A stretch of 64,000 bases of DNA from contig JADJWV010000001.1 of NCBI GenBank assembly GCA_016716185.1, forward strand, positions 372,001 through 436,000. Direction: 5' to 3'. Shown piece after piece: positions 1 through 7,798 of the stretch (the first letter of the stretch is position 1; the number at the start of each line of letters is the position of its first letter). The notes beneath the pieces were generated by a model. The model worked only from the letters and a program-made list of their open reading frames with translations, was not told the origin of the DNA and did not search any database. The DNA is from Saprospiraceae bacterium. Lineage in GTDB: Bacteria; Bacteroidota; Bacteroidia; Chitinophagales; Saprospiraceae. Made by a program: the position numbers and the translations under genes.

Positions 1-71
1 AAATAAGTCTTTTGATTGGCAATAAACCGTTTGATCTGAAGAGCCGTTTCGGCAAATTTATAGCTAAACAT
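1..71 (-). CDS. Possible 5' end of a gene running off the left edge
   Basis: On the minus strand an ATG at 71 opens a frame that stays open to base 1, starting MFSYKFAETALQIKRF. A second overlapping frame is also open, so the reading is uncertain. It would be divergent from the gene starting at 179. Only 23 codons are visible, too few to name a family. Confidence 0.25.
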   Translation of the reverse strand, partial: MFSYKFAETALQIKRFIANQKTY

Positions 72-91
72 TTCATTACGTTCTGCTTATT

Positions 92-120
92 TTTGTCTGG
101 TATTCACCAAAATAGCTTTG
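92..120 (+). promoter_or_regulatory. Bacteroidota-type promoter for the DUF3667-like gene
   Basis: TTTG at 92-95, a 17-base spacer and TAGCTTTG at 113-120 match the TTG-N17-23-TAnnTTTG promoter pattern known for this phylum. The predicted leader before the ATG at 179 is about 50 bases. Confidence 0.55.
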
Positions 121-178
121 TTCAAAAAGCTTTTCAAGAATTTTCTGTGTTAAGAGTTGTAAATTAACATTTATTAAA

Positions 179-1198
179 ATGGCTCGCAAAAGACAAAAAC
201 AACATTCGTGTGCAAACTGCGGTTTTGAATTCAGTGCAAAAAGCGAACACACAAATTATTGCCCACATTGCGGCCAGGAAAATCACAATCCCAGATTTCC
301 TTTGGTTCATTATGTCTATGAATTGCTGGAGGGTTTTATACACTTCGACACCAAATTTCTTCATTCTTTTAAGATACTCCTCTTAAAACCTGGTAAAATC
401 ACTTTTGACTATATTCATAATATTCGGGGCCGATACACCCCACCTTTAAGGCTATTCATTTTTATTTCGATTTTTGCATTTTTAGTAATAAGTATTTTTG
501 AAAAGAAGCTGGCCGAATCCGGATATTTCGGATCGTTTTCGGAAGATCAGGCGAATACGAATATGACGATCGGTGAGATCTTTGACCATTCTCCCGACAG
601 CGTAACGGCACGCATACTGGTTCCGCCATTTTCCTGGATTATGAAAAATCCTGAAATAACAAATGCCCATTTAAGAGAGCTGAAAAAAGCTTCTTCCGAT
701 AGTGTTGGAATCTGGTTAACGAAATATGGATATGACGATAATCCCCTTACTCGTTTTTATGCTCTTAATAAAAGACTTCAGCTGAATAGGCAAATGACCA
801 TCCCTGAAGTCGTTATAATGGTCTCCGGTATTTTTAAGTGGCTTTTCCTCATAATAATTCCTGTAAATGCATTTATCTTATATATAATATTCTACAACAA
901 GCTACTGTTTTATTATGATACCCTGCTCTATTCAATTCACTTCGCTTGCTTTTTTCTATTGTTCTATTCTGCTTTATTACTAGAGCTTCTTTTCTTTTCA
1001 GCCGTAGAAGGGCCTTTGTTAAATGTATTATTCGTTCTGAATTTAGTGATGTTGGTGCTGTATCTGGCTCTTTCGATGAAAAAAGTATTTGCGTATCCAT
1101 GGGTCAGCACTATTATTAGGTTATTCTTATTTTGTTTTATTTCTTTTGCCGTATACCAACTCATTCATTACACTATTTCATTTTACTCAGGTAAGTAG
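179..1198 (+). CDS. DUF3667-like zinc-ribbon membrane protein
   Basis: A 339-residue protein with an N-terminal zinc ribbon of two CxxC pairs (C11/C14 and C28/C31), then a short soluble stretch, one membrane segment near residue 90-110 and a group of hydrophobic segments from about 215 to the end. This layout matches the DUF3667 family of Bacteroidota, whose function is unknown. A loop of about 100 residues sits between the first and later membrane segments and probably lies outside the membrane. A good promoter precedes it and the next gene starts 28 bases after its stop, so the two may be cotranscribed. The family name is from recall of the layout, not a search. Confidence 0.7.
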   Translation: MARKRQKQHSCANCGFEFSAKSEHTNYCPHCGQENHNPRFPLVHYVYELLEGFIHFDTKFLHSFKILLLKPGKITFDYIHNIRGRYTPPLRLFIFISIFAFLVISIFEKKLAESGYFGSFSEDQANTNMTIGEIFDHSPDSVTARILVPPFSWIMKNPEITNAHLRELKKASSDSVGIWLTKYGYDDNPLTRFYALNKRLQLNRQMTIPEVVIMVSGIFKWLFLIIIPVNAFILYIIFYNKLLFYYDTLLYSIHFACFFLLFYSALLLELLFFSAVEGPLLNVLFVLNLVMLVLYLALSMKKVFAYPWVSTIIRLFLFCFISFAVYQLIHYTISFYSGK

Positions 1199-1226
1199 AT
1201 GAATTCTTTAAATAGAAAATTAAAAT

Positions 1227-1895
1227 ATGTACAACCTCTCCTACTTCAAAGAAAAAGACAAACAAACAGTATTAGATTTTATAGAAGAATATCCATTTGC
1301 ATTTTTAACGGGTAGTTTTTTATCAGGTGAACAGGTTGCAACGCAAATACCTGTTTTACTTGAAGAGAGAAATGGGGCTTTGTATTTGCATGGCCACATC
1401 ATGCGCAACACCGACCACCATAAGGCGCTTCTTGAAAATCCAAACGCTTTGTTGGTGTTTACGGGTCCGAATTGTTATGTAAGTGCATCCTGGTATAGCA
1501 ATCCCCAAATAGGTTCGACCTGGAATTATCTGAGTGTTCAAATAAGCGGACGAATCCAATTTATGACCGATGATGAACTCATAGCATTTATGCGAAAACT
1601 GACTTTAAAATTTGAAAAGGGGAATACCCAATCCCAGACATTCTATGACAATCTCCCGGAATCGTTTTTAAGCAAGATGATGCCTGCCATTGCTGGCTTT
1701 GAAATGAAGACAGAGAAATTGAAAAATGTATTTAAACTCAGCCAGAACAGAGATGAGAAAAGTTACCTGAATATTATTTCTAACCTTGAAAAAATAGGTG
1801 GGTCCAGTGCTTTAATTGCATCGGAAATGAAAAAAAGAAAAGCAGAATTGTTTCCTGCAGGTGTGGATTGGGATGCCTCAAAATTTGATTCCTGA
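1227..1895 (+). CDS. PaiB-like FMN-binding protein
   Basis: This 222-residue protein resembles the PaiB family of FMN-binding split-barrel proteins, some of which act as negative regulators of sporulation or protease genes in Bacillus. Recognisable parts are the N-terminal segment MYNLSYFKEKD, the stretch LYLHGHIMRNTDHHKAL and the central SASWYSNPQIGSTWNYLSV, which in the family contribute to flavin and dimer contacts. It has no signal peptide or membrane segment, so it is cytoplasmic. Regulatory function in this organism is not shown; a flavin-dependent enzyme role is an alternative. Confidence 0.8.
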   Translation: MYNLSYFKEKDKQTVLDFIEEYPFAFLTGSFLSGEQVATQIPVLLEERNGALYLHGHIMRNTDHHKALLENPNALLVFTGPNCYVSASWYSNPQIGSTWNYLSVQISGRIQFMTDDELIAFMRKLTLKFEKGNTQSQTFYDNLPESFLSKMMPAIAGFEMKTEKLKNVFKLSQNRDEKSYLNIISNLEKIGGSSALIASEMKKRKAELFPAGVDWDASKFDS

Positions 1896-2119
1896 AAATT
1901 ACCAATGTTGCTCTGTGCTTTATGCAATTAGAAAAAGAATATGGGTCGGTAATCTAAAAGCCCGAACTGATGTATCCATTCAACAGAATGTAGCTCTCAC
2001 ACGACTCCAGCCAAATGGGAAAAACTGAGCTTTTAGGCCTCCCTTTTCGCGGTAGCCTTTCTTAGGTTCCATTATCATTTATCTACTTTCATGTGATACC
2101 TCTCCATTATAGGGTATTC

Positions 2120-2127
2120 TACTTTTG
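2120..2127 (+). promoter_or_regulatory. -7 box upstream of the micropeptide row
   Basis: TACTTTTG fits the TAnnTTTG box and lies about 40 bases before the first peptide start. No clear TTG element is seen at the expected distance upstream, so this is a weak prediction. Confidence 0.35.
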
Positions 2128-2166
2128 TTGGGACAATTACATTTATTATTTAAAAATTAAATGATC

Positions 2167-2229
2167 ATGAAGAAACTAAACAAACAACAAATTGCCTCCA
2201 TTCTGGCCGGAGGACCTTCACTGAATTGA
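2167..2229 (+). CDS. Double-glycine micropeptide, copy 1
   Basis: This short frame encodes MKKLNKQQIASILAGGPSLN. An in-frame ATG two codons earlier (2161) would add MI; the 2167 start is chosen because the two sister peptides begin MKKL. The shape (basic start, amphipathic QIASIL, then Ala-Gly-Gly) resembles double-glycine leaders cleaved after GG by peptidase-containing ABC exporters, leaving only four residues. No exporter or maturation enzyme is in this window. Function is unknown. Coding status rests on the conserved peptide with mostly synonymous differences among the three copies. Confidence 0.65.
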   Translation: MKKLNKQQIASILAGGPSLN

Positions 2230-2274
2230 TTATTGGTGTAGTAACTTATTATTTTAACTTTTAAATCAGCAATT

Positions 2275-2337
2275 ATGAAAAAATTGAAACCATCTCAAAT
2301 CGCATCTATTTTGGCAGGAGGACCTTTGCTTCAATAG
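2275..2337 (+). CDS. Double-glycine micropeptide, copy 2
   Basis: Encodes MKKLKPSQIASILAGGPLLQ, 45 bases after the stop of copy 1. Across the shared QIASILAGGP core the three copies differ at several third positions (Ile ATT/ATC/ATA, Ala GCC/GCA/GCT, Leu CTG/TTG/CTT) without changing the residue, the pattern expected for a selected peptide. The four residues after Gly-Gly are PLLQ here, against PSLN and PILQ in the sisters. No recognised family; a pheromone-like or ribosomally made peptide precursor is a guess. Confidence 0.7.
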   Translation: MKKLKPSQIASILAGGPLLQ

Positions 2338-2379
2338 ATTTATAACAACTTACAACTTTTTTACTTCAAATTTTTTATT

Positions 2380-2442
2380 ATGAAAAAACTGAACAACAAA
2401 CAAATAGCTTCCATTCTTGCCGGAGGACCAATCCTTCAATAA
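2380..2442 (+). CDS. Double-glycine micropeptide, copy 3
   Basis: Encodes MKKLNNKQIASILAGGPILQ, 42 bases after the stop of copy 2, on the same strand. Stop codons differ among the three (TGA, TAG, TAA), so they are not a very recent duplication. A strong palindrome followed by a T-run lies about 160 bases downstream and could end a shared transcript. The next gene, a secreted metalloprotease, begins 312 bases downstream. Confidence 0.7.
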   Translation: MKKLNNKQIASILAGGPILQ

Positions 2443-2597
2443 CATATCAAATTCTTAACTTCTATTTTTAAGATTGAATTTATTGGTCTTATAAATGAGT
2501 TAAAAGAATAGTATATGTTCTTATTACGCTTCAATTTACTGTAAGCCACTTCAAAACATATTGAATAAAACTACATTCACACGTTTTCAATTCTATC
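2443..2597. other. AT-rich spacer after the micropeptides
   Basis: No reading frame, repeat or RNA fold stood out between the third peptide stop and the first palindrome. It could be an untranslated 3' end of the micropeptide transcript. Confidence 0.3.
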
Positions 2598-2630
2598 AAA
2601 TATTCAGGGTTTACCCTGAATATTTTTTTT
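2598..2630 (+). terminator. Palindrome with T-run: terminator or operator
   Basis: The core TTCAGGGTTTACCCTGAA extends to arms of about 12 bases (AAATATTCAGGG and its complement) around a TTTA loop, followed by a run of T. On the plus strand it has the form of a factor-independent terminator for the micropeptide row. The same core recurs 33 bases downstream, so it may also be a DNA-binding site. Confidence 0.55.
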
Positions 2631-2635
2631 AAAAA

Positions 2636-2653
2636 ATCAGGGTTTACCCTGAT
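2636..2653. promoter_or_regulatory. Second copy of the CAGGGT-TT-ACCCTG palindrome
   Basis: ATCAGGGTTTACCCTGAT is a perfect inverted repeat without a T-run, so termination is unlikely here. Its centre is 33 bases from that of the first copy, about three helical turns, and it ends about 20 bases before the -7 box of the metalloprotease gene. A regulator site is the simplest reading. The regulator is unknown. Confidence 0.45.
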
Positions 2654-2674
2654 AGTTGGTTATGTGATTAGCAT

Positions 2675-2682
2675 TAGCTTTG
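2675..2682 (+). promoter_or_regulatory. -7 box of the metalloprotease gene
   Basis: TAGCTTTG matches TAnnTTTG. A TTG at 2656-2658 lies 16 bases upstream, one short of the usual spacing. The leader to the ATG at 2755 would be about 65 bases. Confidence 0.45.
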
Positions 2683-2754
2683 CACTTGTATTTTCCCTTC
2701 TATCCCAATTTTACGGCGATCCGTTAAGATTTTTCATTTCTAAAATTTTATAAC

Positions 2755-5358
2755 ATGCTGTGTTTAAAAAACCGACTATTAGCTATTGCCCTGCTTTGGG
2801 GTCTTATTAGCCTATCCGCCCAAAACATTACTACGATTCAGGTCAATTCACAGGATCCTGTTTCCATTTCACCCGTGGCTTCACAGGTAATGACCGCCAA
2901 AAATCAACAAGGCAGTTTCTACCAGTCCAAAGCAGTTCATTTGTCATCCCTTCCTTTTGCCACTTACAGAGGTCAGGATGCTTCAAAATTGAAACTACTC
3001 GAGCCCAATCTGAGCGAACTTCGTTCACTATTAAAAAATAAGCCCTCTGCTTTGAGTCTTGAGATCCCTGTCGACGAAAGGGAAATCATAGTTTTAGATC
3101 TCGTTAGAGTCGATCTCTTTGCAGAAGGATTTCAGGTTTTTACTTCTGATGGTTCCAAGGCTTTCCCTTATGTAAAAGGTGTATACTATCGTGGCGTTGT
3201 CCAGGGACAAGAATCCGGCAGCCTTGCTTCAATCAGTATTTTTGAAAACGAGATTATTGGAAGTTTTACTGTAGGTGAAGGGAACATCGTCATCCAACCT
3301 ACTTATGATGCTCCTGGGCAAATGATCCTTTACAATGACAGAGATATCAACACCGACATCCCTTTCGAATGTTTGACCGATGAACTGCAACCCATACAAA
3401 AAGAAATGGATCAACGGGGCGTGCAGGCCGCAGGTGATTGTGTCCGAGTTTATATCGAATGCGATTATGCCCTGCACAATAACAAAGGTGGTGTGACCAA
3501 CACAACCAATTGGATTACCTCTGTTTTTAACAACGTGAAAACCCTCTATGCTAATGAGTCCATAAATACAGCCATTTCGGAGGTATTTGTGTGGACTTCA
3601 GAAGATGGCTATTCCAAAACCAGCAGCGTGACTGCGCTTAATCAGTTCAAAACCAAACGTCCAACTTTCAACGGCGACCTTGCACATTTAGCAGCGTTGG
3701 GTGGAAATAACATCGGCGGTGTTGCCTGGCTCGATGTTTTGTGTTCTTCTTATCGCTATGCATACAGCAACATTTCTTCTACGTATTCTAATGTACCCAC
3801 CTACAGCTGGACTGTTGAGGTGATGACCCATGAAATGGGACATAATCTTGGTTCCAATCACACACATTGGTGTGGTTGGCCCGGGGGTGCTATCGACAAT
3901 TGTTATACAACTGAGGGTGGATGCGCTAAAGGTCCTGCACCACCGAATGGCGGTACCATCATGAGCTATTGTCATTTGACCAATTATGGCATCAATTTCA
4001 ATAATGGATTCGGTCCGTTACCAGGAGATAAGATCCGGTCTGAAGTGGCTTCGGCCACCTGTTTGGGACAAAGCTGCGGAGGCGGAGGCGGATGCAACGC
4101 GCCCACCGGACTTAACATTACCAATATTACCCAAACCACAGCTACTGCCAACTGGAACACCGTTACGGGTGCGACGTCTTATAAATTTGAATATAAAACC
4201 AATTCCGGGGGTACGTGGACTGTTGTCACCACAACCAATCCTACTTATAACATGACGGGACTTACTGCCGGCACTTTATACAATACACGTGTAAAAGCAG
4301 TTTGTGCCTCTGGCGAAAGCACTTATTCCGCAACGGTCAATTTTACGACGAATAGTAGCGGAGGATCATGCAATACCCCAACCAATTTGGCTGCAAGCAA
4401 CATCACTGAAACCACGGCCACAGTTTCCTGGTCCCCCGTTTCCGGAGCAAACTCTTATAACTTCCAATATAAACTGGCATCTTCGAATACCTGGTATCAG
4501 GTAAATGTAACCACCACTGCCGTCAACTTAACCGGCATGAGCCCGAATACAAATTACAATGTCCGGGTTCAGGCGGTTTGTTCTGGCGGAAACAGCGCTT
4601 TTACCAGTACTCTTACTTTTAAAACCCTTGCCGGATATTGCACTTCAAAAGGCAATAATGCAAACTACGAATGGGTCGCCAGAGTGAAAATTGGAACAAT
4701 CGACCGGGTTTCAGGAACCGATGGTGGATACTATAACGGTACCTCTTTAGTCACTGATGTAACGAAAGGAACGACCTATACATTTAATCATCAAATAGGT
4801 ACAACCGGTAGTTCCGGCAATATTTATAGGAGGGTGTGGATTGATTTCAACAACAATAAGTCATTTAACGATGCCGGCGAGCAGGTACTATCACAGGCAT
4901 CTTCCAGCACGGCTCTCCAAAGTGCAAATATTACGATTCCAGCAGGAGCAGCCACCGCACAAGTCAGAATGCGCGTTGCAATCAGATATGGAGGTTATCC
5001 AACTTCGTGTCAAACATTTGCATATGGAGAAGTAGAGGATTACAGCATAAACATCAAAGCTGCCGGTAGTCTGATCGATCCAAATCAGGGCACCGCTCTT
5101 GATCTGGAGTCAATTCAGATCACACCAAATCCATTTGACCAAAATTTACAGGTTTCGTTTTTTTCCACAAGTGAGCAACGCGTTCAGTTGAACATTCTGG
5201 ATCAACTTGGCAGAGTAGTAAATAAGGAGCAATTAAATGCAACGGAAGGGATCAACATTTTTCATTTGAATACAGCTTCGCTGAATCCGGCAAGTTATTA
5301 CATCAGGCTGGTTGCTGCCGGCAATCAACATACAAGAAAACTGATAAAGTTGGAATAA
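2755..5358 (+). CDS. Secreted reprolysin-type metalloprotease with T9SS sorting domain
   Basis: An 867-residue exported protein. Order of parts: signal peptide (about 1-22), propeptide-like region to about 225, zinc metalloprotease domain with HExxHxxGxxH starting at H359 (HEMGHNLGSNH), two fibronectin type III repeats (about 449-530 and 540-625), a GEVED-type domain (about 630-770, containing GEVEDYSI), and a C-terminal T9SS type A sorting domain (ITPNPFDQNL onward). The histidines and glutamate match the metzincin active site, as in M12B/reprolysin families. It should pass the inner membrane by Sec and the outer membrane by the type IX system, acting at the surface or outside. A strong terminator follows. 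Substrate is unknown. Confidence 0.9.
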   Translation: MLCLKNRLLAIALLWGLISLSAQNITTIQVNSQDPVSISPVASQVMTAKNQQGSFYQSKAVHLSSLPFATYRGQDASKLKLLEPNLSELRSLLKNKPSALSLEIPVDEREIIVLDLVRVDLFAEGFQVFTSDGSKAFPYVKGVYYRGVVQGQESGSLASISIFENEIIGSFTVGEGNIVIQPTYDAPGQMILYNDRDINTDIPFECLTDELQPIQKEMDQRGVQAAGDCVRVYIECDYALHNNKGGVTNTTNWITSVFNNVKTLYANESINTAISEVFVWTSEDGYSKTSSVTALNQFKTKRPTFNGDLAHLAALGGNNIGGVAWLDVLCSSYRYAYSNISSTYSNVPTYSWTVEVMTHEMGHNLGSNHTHWCGWPGGAIDNCYTTEGGCAKGPAPPNGGTIMSYCHLTNYGINFNNGFGPLPGDKIRSEVASATCLGQSCGGGGGCNAPTGLNITNITQTTATANWNTVTGATSYKFEYKTNSGGTWTVVTTTNPTYNMTGLTAGTLYNTRVKAVCASGESTYSATVNFTTNSSGGSCNTPTNLAASNITETTATVSWSPVSGANSYNFQYKLASSNTWYQVNVTTTAVNLTGMSPNTNYNVRVQAVCSGGNSAFTSTLTFKTLAGYCTSKGNNANYEWVARVKIGTIDRVSGTDGGYYNGTSLVTDVTKGTTYTFNHQIGTTGSSGNIYRRVWIDFNNNKSFNDAGEQVLSQASSSTALQSANITIPAGAATAQVRMRVAIRYGGYPTSCQTFAYGEVEDYSINIKAAGSLIDPNQGTALDLESIQITPNPFDQNLQVSFFSTSEQRVQLNILDQLGRVVNKEQLNATEGINIFHLNTASLNPASYYIRLVAAGNQHTRKLIKLE

Positions 5359-5390
5359 ATTTTTAGACAGGGATTTACTATTTAGTTTTT

Positions 5391-5429
5391 GAAAAAGGTC
5401 CGTCAAACTCCGGACCTTTTTCTTTTTAA
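5391..5429 (+). terminator. Terminator after the metalloprotease gene
   Basis: A perfect 12-base stem (GAAAAAGGTCCG at 5391-5402 with its complement at 5411-5422) around an 8-base loop, followed by a run of T. It begins 32 bases after the stop codon at 5358. Confidence 0.85.
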
Positions 5430-5471
5430 CTCTATCAATAAAAATCGCATCAAGCCAAAAGCTAAATCAAT

Positions 5472-5489
5472 AACTAACACATGTTAGTT
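5472..5489. promoter_or_regulatory. CTAAC-N4-GTTAG palindrome
   Basis: AACTAACACATGTTAGTT has 8-base arms around CA. It is one of four intact CTAAC-N4-GTTAG palindromes in the window (others near 11732, 22987 and 52521). Its role is unknown; a transcription-factor site is possible. Confidence 0.35.
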
Positions 5490-5540
5490 TCAATCTGCCT
5501 GGAGGTTAAAGCACACTCCTTACAGAGCAAGGAGTAAGAA

Positions 5541-5757
5541 TCACTGCCTACTGCTCACTACCCACTGCTTACTGCTCACTGCTTACTGCTTACTGCTTAC
5601 TGCTTACTGCTTACTGCTCACTACCCACTGCTCACTACCCACTGCTTACTGCTTACTGCTCACTGCCTACTGCTCACTGCTCACTGCCTACTGCTCACTG
5701 CTCACTGCATACTGCTTACTGCTCACTGCTCACTGCCTACTGCTCACTACTCACTCA
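5541..5757. repeat. 7-bp tandem repeat, about 31 units
   Basis: The tract is built from 7-base units of the form (C/T)ACTGC(T/C), with TACTGCT and CACTGCT the commonest and CACTACC variants. It runs into the 3' end of the minus-strand hydratase gene, supplying its last codons and stop. There are no spacers, so it is a minisatellite rather than a CRISPR array. Just before it, CTCCTT and AAGGAG (5516-5534) form a small hairpin. Confidence 0.85.
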
Positions 5758-6160
5758 CGTATTGCTTCCTGTTCATGAGCAAGGCCTCTCCTGCAATGGT
5801 CTGATCCCCTGACTGAACATCGAATACCGCGCAATCGTATAAAACGCGATGTTTCTCTGTATTGATTTCTTTGACCGTGATGACTGCTTCGTATTCTGTA
5901 TCGACAAACATGGGCTTCAACCACTGCATGCTTTGTTTCAGATAAACATGTCCGTCGGCCATCCAAAGCGCCCCGAAAATTTTAGTGAAAACGGATGCAC
6001 CCAGAAATCCGTGGATGATATTCCTCCCGAACATGCTGTTTCTTCCAGCTTCCGGATCGGTGTGAAGCGGATTGGTGTCGCCAGAAATTTTGGCATATAA
6101 ATTGACGTCTTCCTGTGTGTAACTGAATCTGTGTTTGAACTGATCTCCTGTTTTTAGCAT
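5747..6160 (-). CDS. MaoC-like (R)-specific enoyl-CoA hydratase
   Basis: A hot-dog fold hydratase of 137 residues from the ATG at 6160 (MLKTGDQFKH); a longer frame to 6217 has no family similarity at its N-terminus. The hydratase motif SGDTNPLHTD carries the expected Asp, Asn-Pro and His residues. Enzymes of this type (PhaJ) turn trans-2-enoyl-CoA from fatty-acid oxidation into (R)-3-hydroxyacyl-CoA, the substrate of PHA synthase. Its position opposite phaE and phaC supports that role, though other MaoC functions are possible. The last residues YVSE fall in the adjoining 7-bp repeat, so the C-terminus may vary between strains. Confidence 0.85.
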   Translation of the reverse strand: MLKTGDQFKHRFSYTQEDVNLYAKISGDTNPLHTDPEAGRNSMFGRNIIHGFLGASVFTKIFGALWMADGHVYLKQSMQWLKPMFVDTEYEAVITVKEINTEKHRVLYDCAVFDVQSGDQTIAGEALLMNRKQYVSE

Positions 6161-6175
6161 ATTATTAATAATTTC

Positions 6176-6209
6176 TTTGCAGTTTCCGGTTTTTTTTGTA
6201 CTATGTTTG
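6176..6209 (+). promoter_or_regulatory. Promoter of phaE
   Basis: TTTG at 6176-6179, a 22-base spacer and TATGTTTG at 6202-6209 fit the TTG-N17-23-TAnnTTTG pattern. The ATG at 6252 would have a leader of about 35 bases. Confidence 0.6.
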
Positions 6210-6251
6210 CGGCACAAAGTAAATCATTCTAACGCATAAAAAAAGAAAACC

Positions 6252-7724
6252 ATGAGCGCAAAAAACAACAACCATTCAAAATCTTTTGTAGATTTAGTAG
6301 TAGAAACACAATCCAGCGTTATTGATCAGTTCGTTGATGCCACAAAGAAACTTACCAAAGATGTTCCTTTTGTGCACGAAACACTCGACAAAGGAAATAA
6401 AATGTACAAAGATGCCTTGACCGCACAGGCTGACATGATTGAAAAAACAACAGCACAATTGAACGAAACTTCCGAACACATGAAGCAAACAAATGAATCG
6501 GTGAAAAATTATTTCCAGGAGTGGTTTGACAACCAAATGAACTGGGCAAAGAACTCTTTCCAGATGCAGCAGGATGCAATGGCTAAGGGTACTACTCCAA
6601 ATCCTGCTGATTGGGCAAACCAGTGGCAAAACTGGACCAACCAATTTAATGGATACTGGGCAAAAAACATGAATACCGCACCTTTTTACCAGATGATGTC
6701 TAACAATCCGTTCATGAATGGCATGAATATGCAGAATCAAATGAACGATCATATGGGTCAATGGGGTCAGTATTACAAGAATTACCTTGACCTGATGAAC
6801 CAATCTTTTGGCGAGTGGTGGAATAAAATGCCAAATCTTACTGCTGCTGATTCTTTTCATGGCATGAATAAAATGTCAGAAAGCCTGAGCAAGTTTTATG
6901 AATTGTGGGCTCCGATGTTCAAAAGCATTGAAAACAGCAGTTTCAATTTTGCAACTTATAAGGAAATGATGAATGCCGATAAATACAAGGCATTTGTCGA
7001 TAAATTCTTTTCATTTCTTCCGGATGATTCCAGAAAGCAATTTGATGAAATGAACAAGCAATTTGTTCAGTCCATGAAACAGTTTTCTGAAATGGGTTTG
7101 AGCAACTTTCATCAGATGAAAAGCCAAATGCAGCAACTTCCCTGGATGCAAACCAGTCCGTTCAACCAAATGGTCGATATGTATACCAATTGGAAAAATG
7201 CCATGATCGAAGCCACCTCGCCTGTTTCCAGACTTTTTGAAGAAAACAGCAATGTAAAAAATGCGAAAATCTGGAACGAGATCTACGATAGAATGGTGAT
7301 GTTGAACTTAAAAAACAGCGAATTGCAATACCTGGTTTATCAAAACAGCCTGAAAGTCATGGATGCCCTGGCTGAAAAAGTAAGCAAGCGAATTGAAAAC
7401 GGAGAGACCATAGACAGCATCGTAAAATTATTCCAGGAGTGGATGATGCTTGGCGACGAGAAATTTACAACACTTTTCCAAGGCGACGAATACAGCAAAC
7501 TCATGACCGAAGTGAGCAGCTTGCAATTGAAGATCAAACAAGATCTGGATGTTCAAATGGAAAAAATGTTCTTTTCAAATATGCCGGTAGCAACCCGCAC
7601 TGAAATGGACGAAGTTTATAAAAACCTTTATGACCTCAAAAAAATGTACCGCAATCTGGAACATATGCTGAGCAATCAAAAAGAAGAGCCAAAAAATGAG
7701 GCTAAAACTTCGAAAAAGAAGTAA
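6252..7724 (+). CDS. phaE: Class III PHA synthase subunit PhaE
   Basis: A 490-residue soluble, highly helical protein rich in Met, Asn, Gln and Trp, with a Lys-rich tail. Segments such as YFQEWFDNQMNWAK and WANQWQNWTNQFNGYW, and its place directly before a class III PhaC, identify it as PhaE, the non-catalytic partner that activates PhaC and is found on PHA granules. Similarity to phasins is also visible. The length exceeds that of the classic Allochromatium subunit (about 360 residues), because of extended helical regions. It has its own promoter and is separated from phaC by a terminator-like hairpin. Confidence 0.8.
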   Translation: MSAKNNNHSKSFVDLVVETQSSVIDQFVDATKKLTKDVPFVHETLDKGNKMYKDALTAQADMIEKTTAQLNETSEHMKQTNESVKNYFQEWFDNQMNWAKNSFQMQQDAMAKGTTPNPADWANQWQNWTNQFNGYWAKNMNTAPFYQMMSNNPFMNGMNMQNQMNDHMGQWGQYYKNYLDLMNQSFGEWWNKMPNLTAADSFHGMNKMSESLSKFYELWAPMFKSIENSSFNFATYKEMMNADKYKAFVDKFFSFLPDDSRKQFDEMNKQFVQSMKQFSEMGLSNFHQMKSQMQQLPWMQTSPFNQMVDMYTNWKNAMIEATSPVSRLFEENSNVKNAKIWNEIYDRMVMLNLKNSELQYLVYQNSLKVMDALAEKVSKRIENGETIDSIVKLFQEWMMLGDEKFTTLFQGDEYSKLMTEVSSLQLKIKQDLDVQMEKMFFSNMPVATRTEMDEVYKNLYDLKKMYRNLEHMLSNQKEEPKNEAKTSKKK

Positions 7725-7742
7725 TTTCAACCAAATCACAAT

Positions 7743-7773
7743 AAAAGCCTGAGTAAAACACTCAGGCTTTTTT
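7743..7773 (+). terminator. Terminator between phaE and phaC
   Basis: An 11-base perfect stem (AAAAGCCTGAG and its complement) with a 7-base loop TAAAACA and a T-run, beginning 19 bases after the phaE stop. It implies phaC relies at least partly on its own promoter or on read-through. Confidence 0.8.
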
Positions 7774-7780
7774 ATTTTTG
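7773..7780 (+). promoter_or_regulatory. -7 box of phaC overlapping the terminator tail
   Basis: TATTTTTG matches TAnnTTTG and lies 18 bases before the phaC ATG, giving a very short leader. No TTG is seen at the expected distance, which falls inside the terminator stem. Confidence 0.35.
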
Positions 7781-7798
7781 CGCTTCAATTTTAAAATC

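Noticed and set aside
1956..2040. CTAAAAGC and GCTTTTAG as a terminator after the PaiB-like gene
   Set aside because: Arms are about 70 bases apart with no T-run; it may only be a fragment of the TTTTAGGC repeats.
5541..5757. Possible CRISPR array
   Set aside because: Units are 7 bases without unique spacers; it is a minisatellite.
7778..7798. TTG start adding seven residues to PhaC
   Set aside because: These codons lie in the promoter box and terminator tail; the ATG at 7799 gives the normal class III N-terminus.
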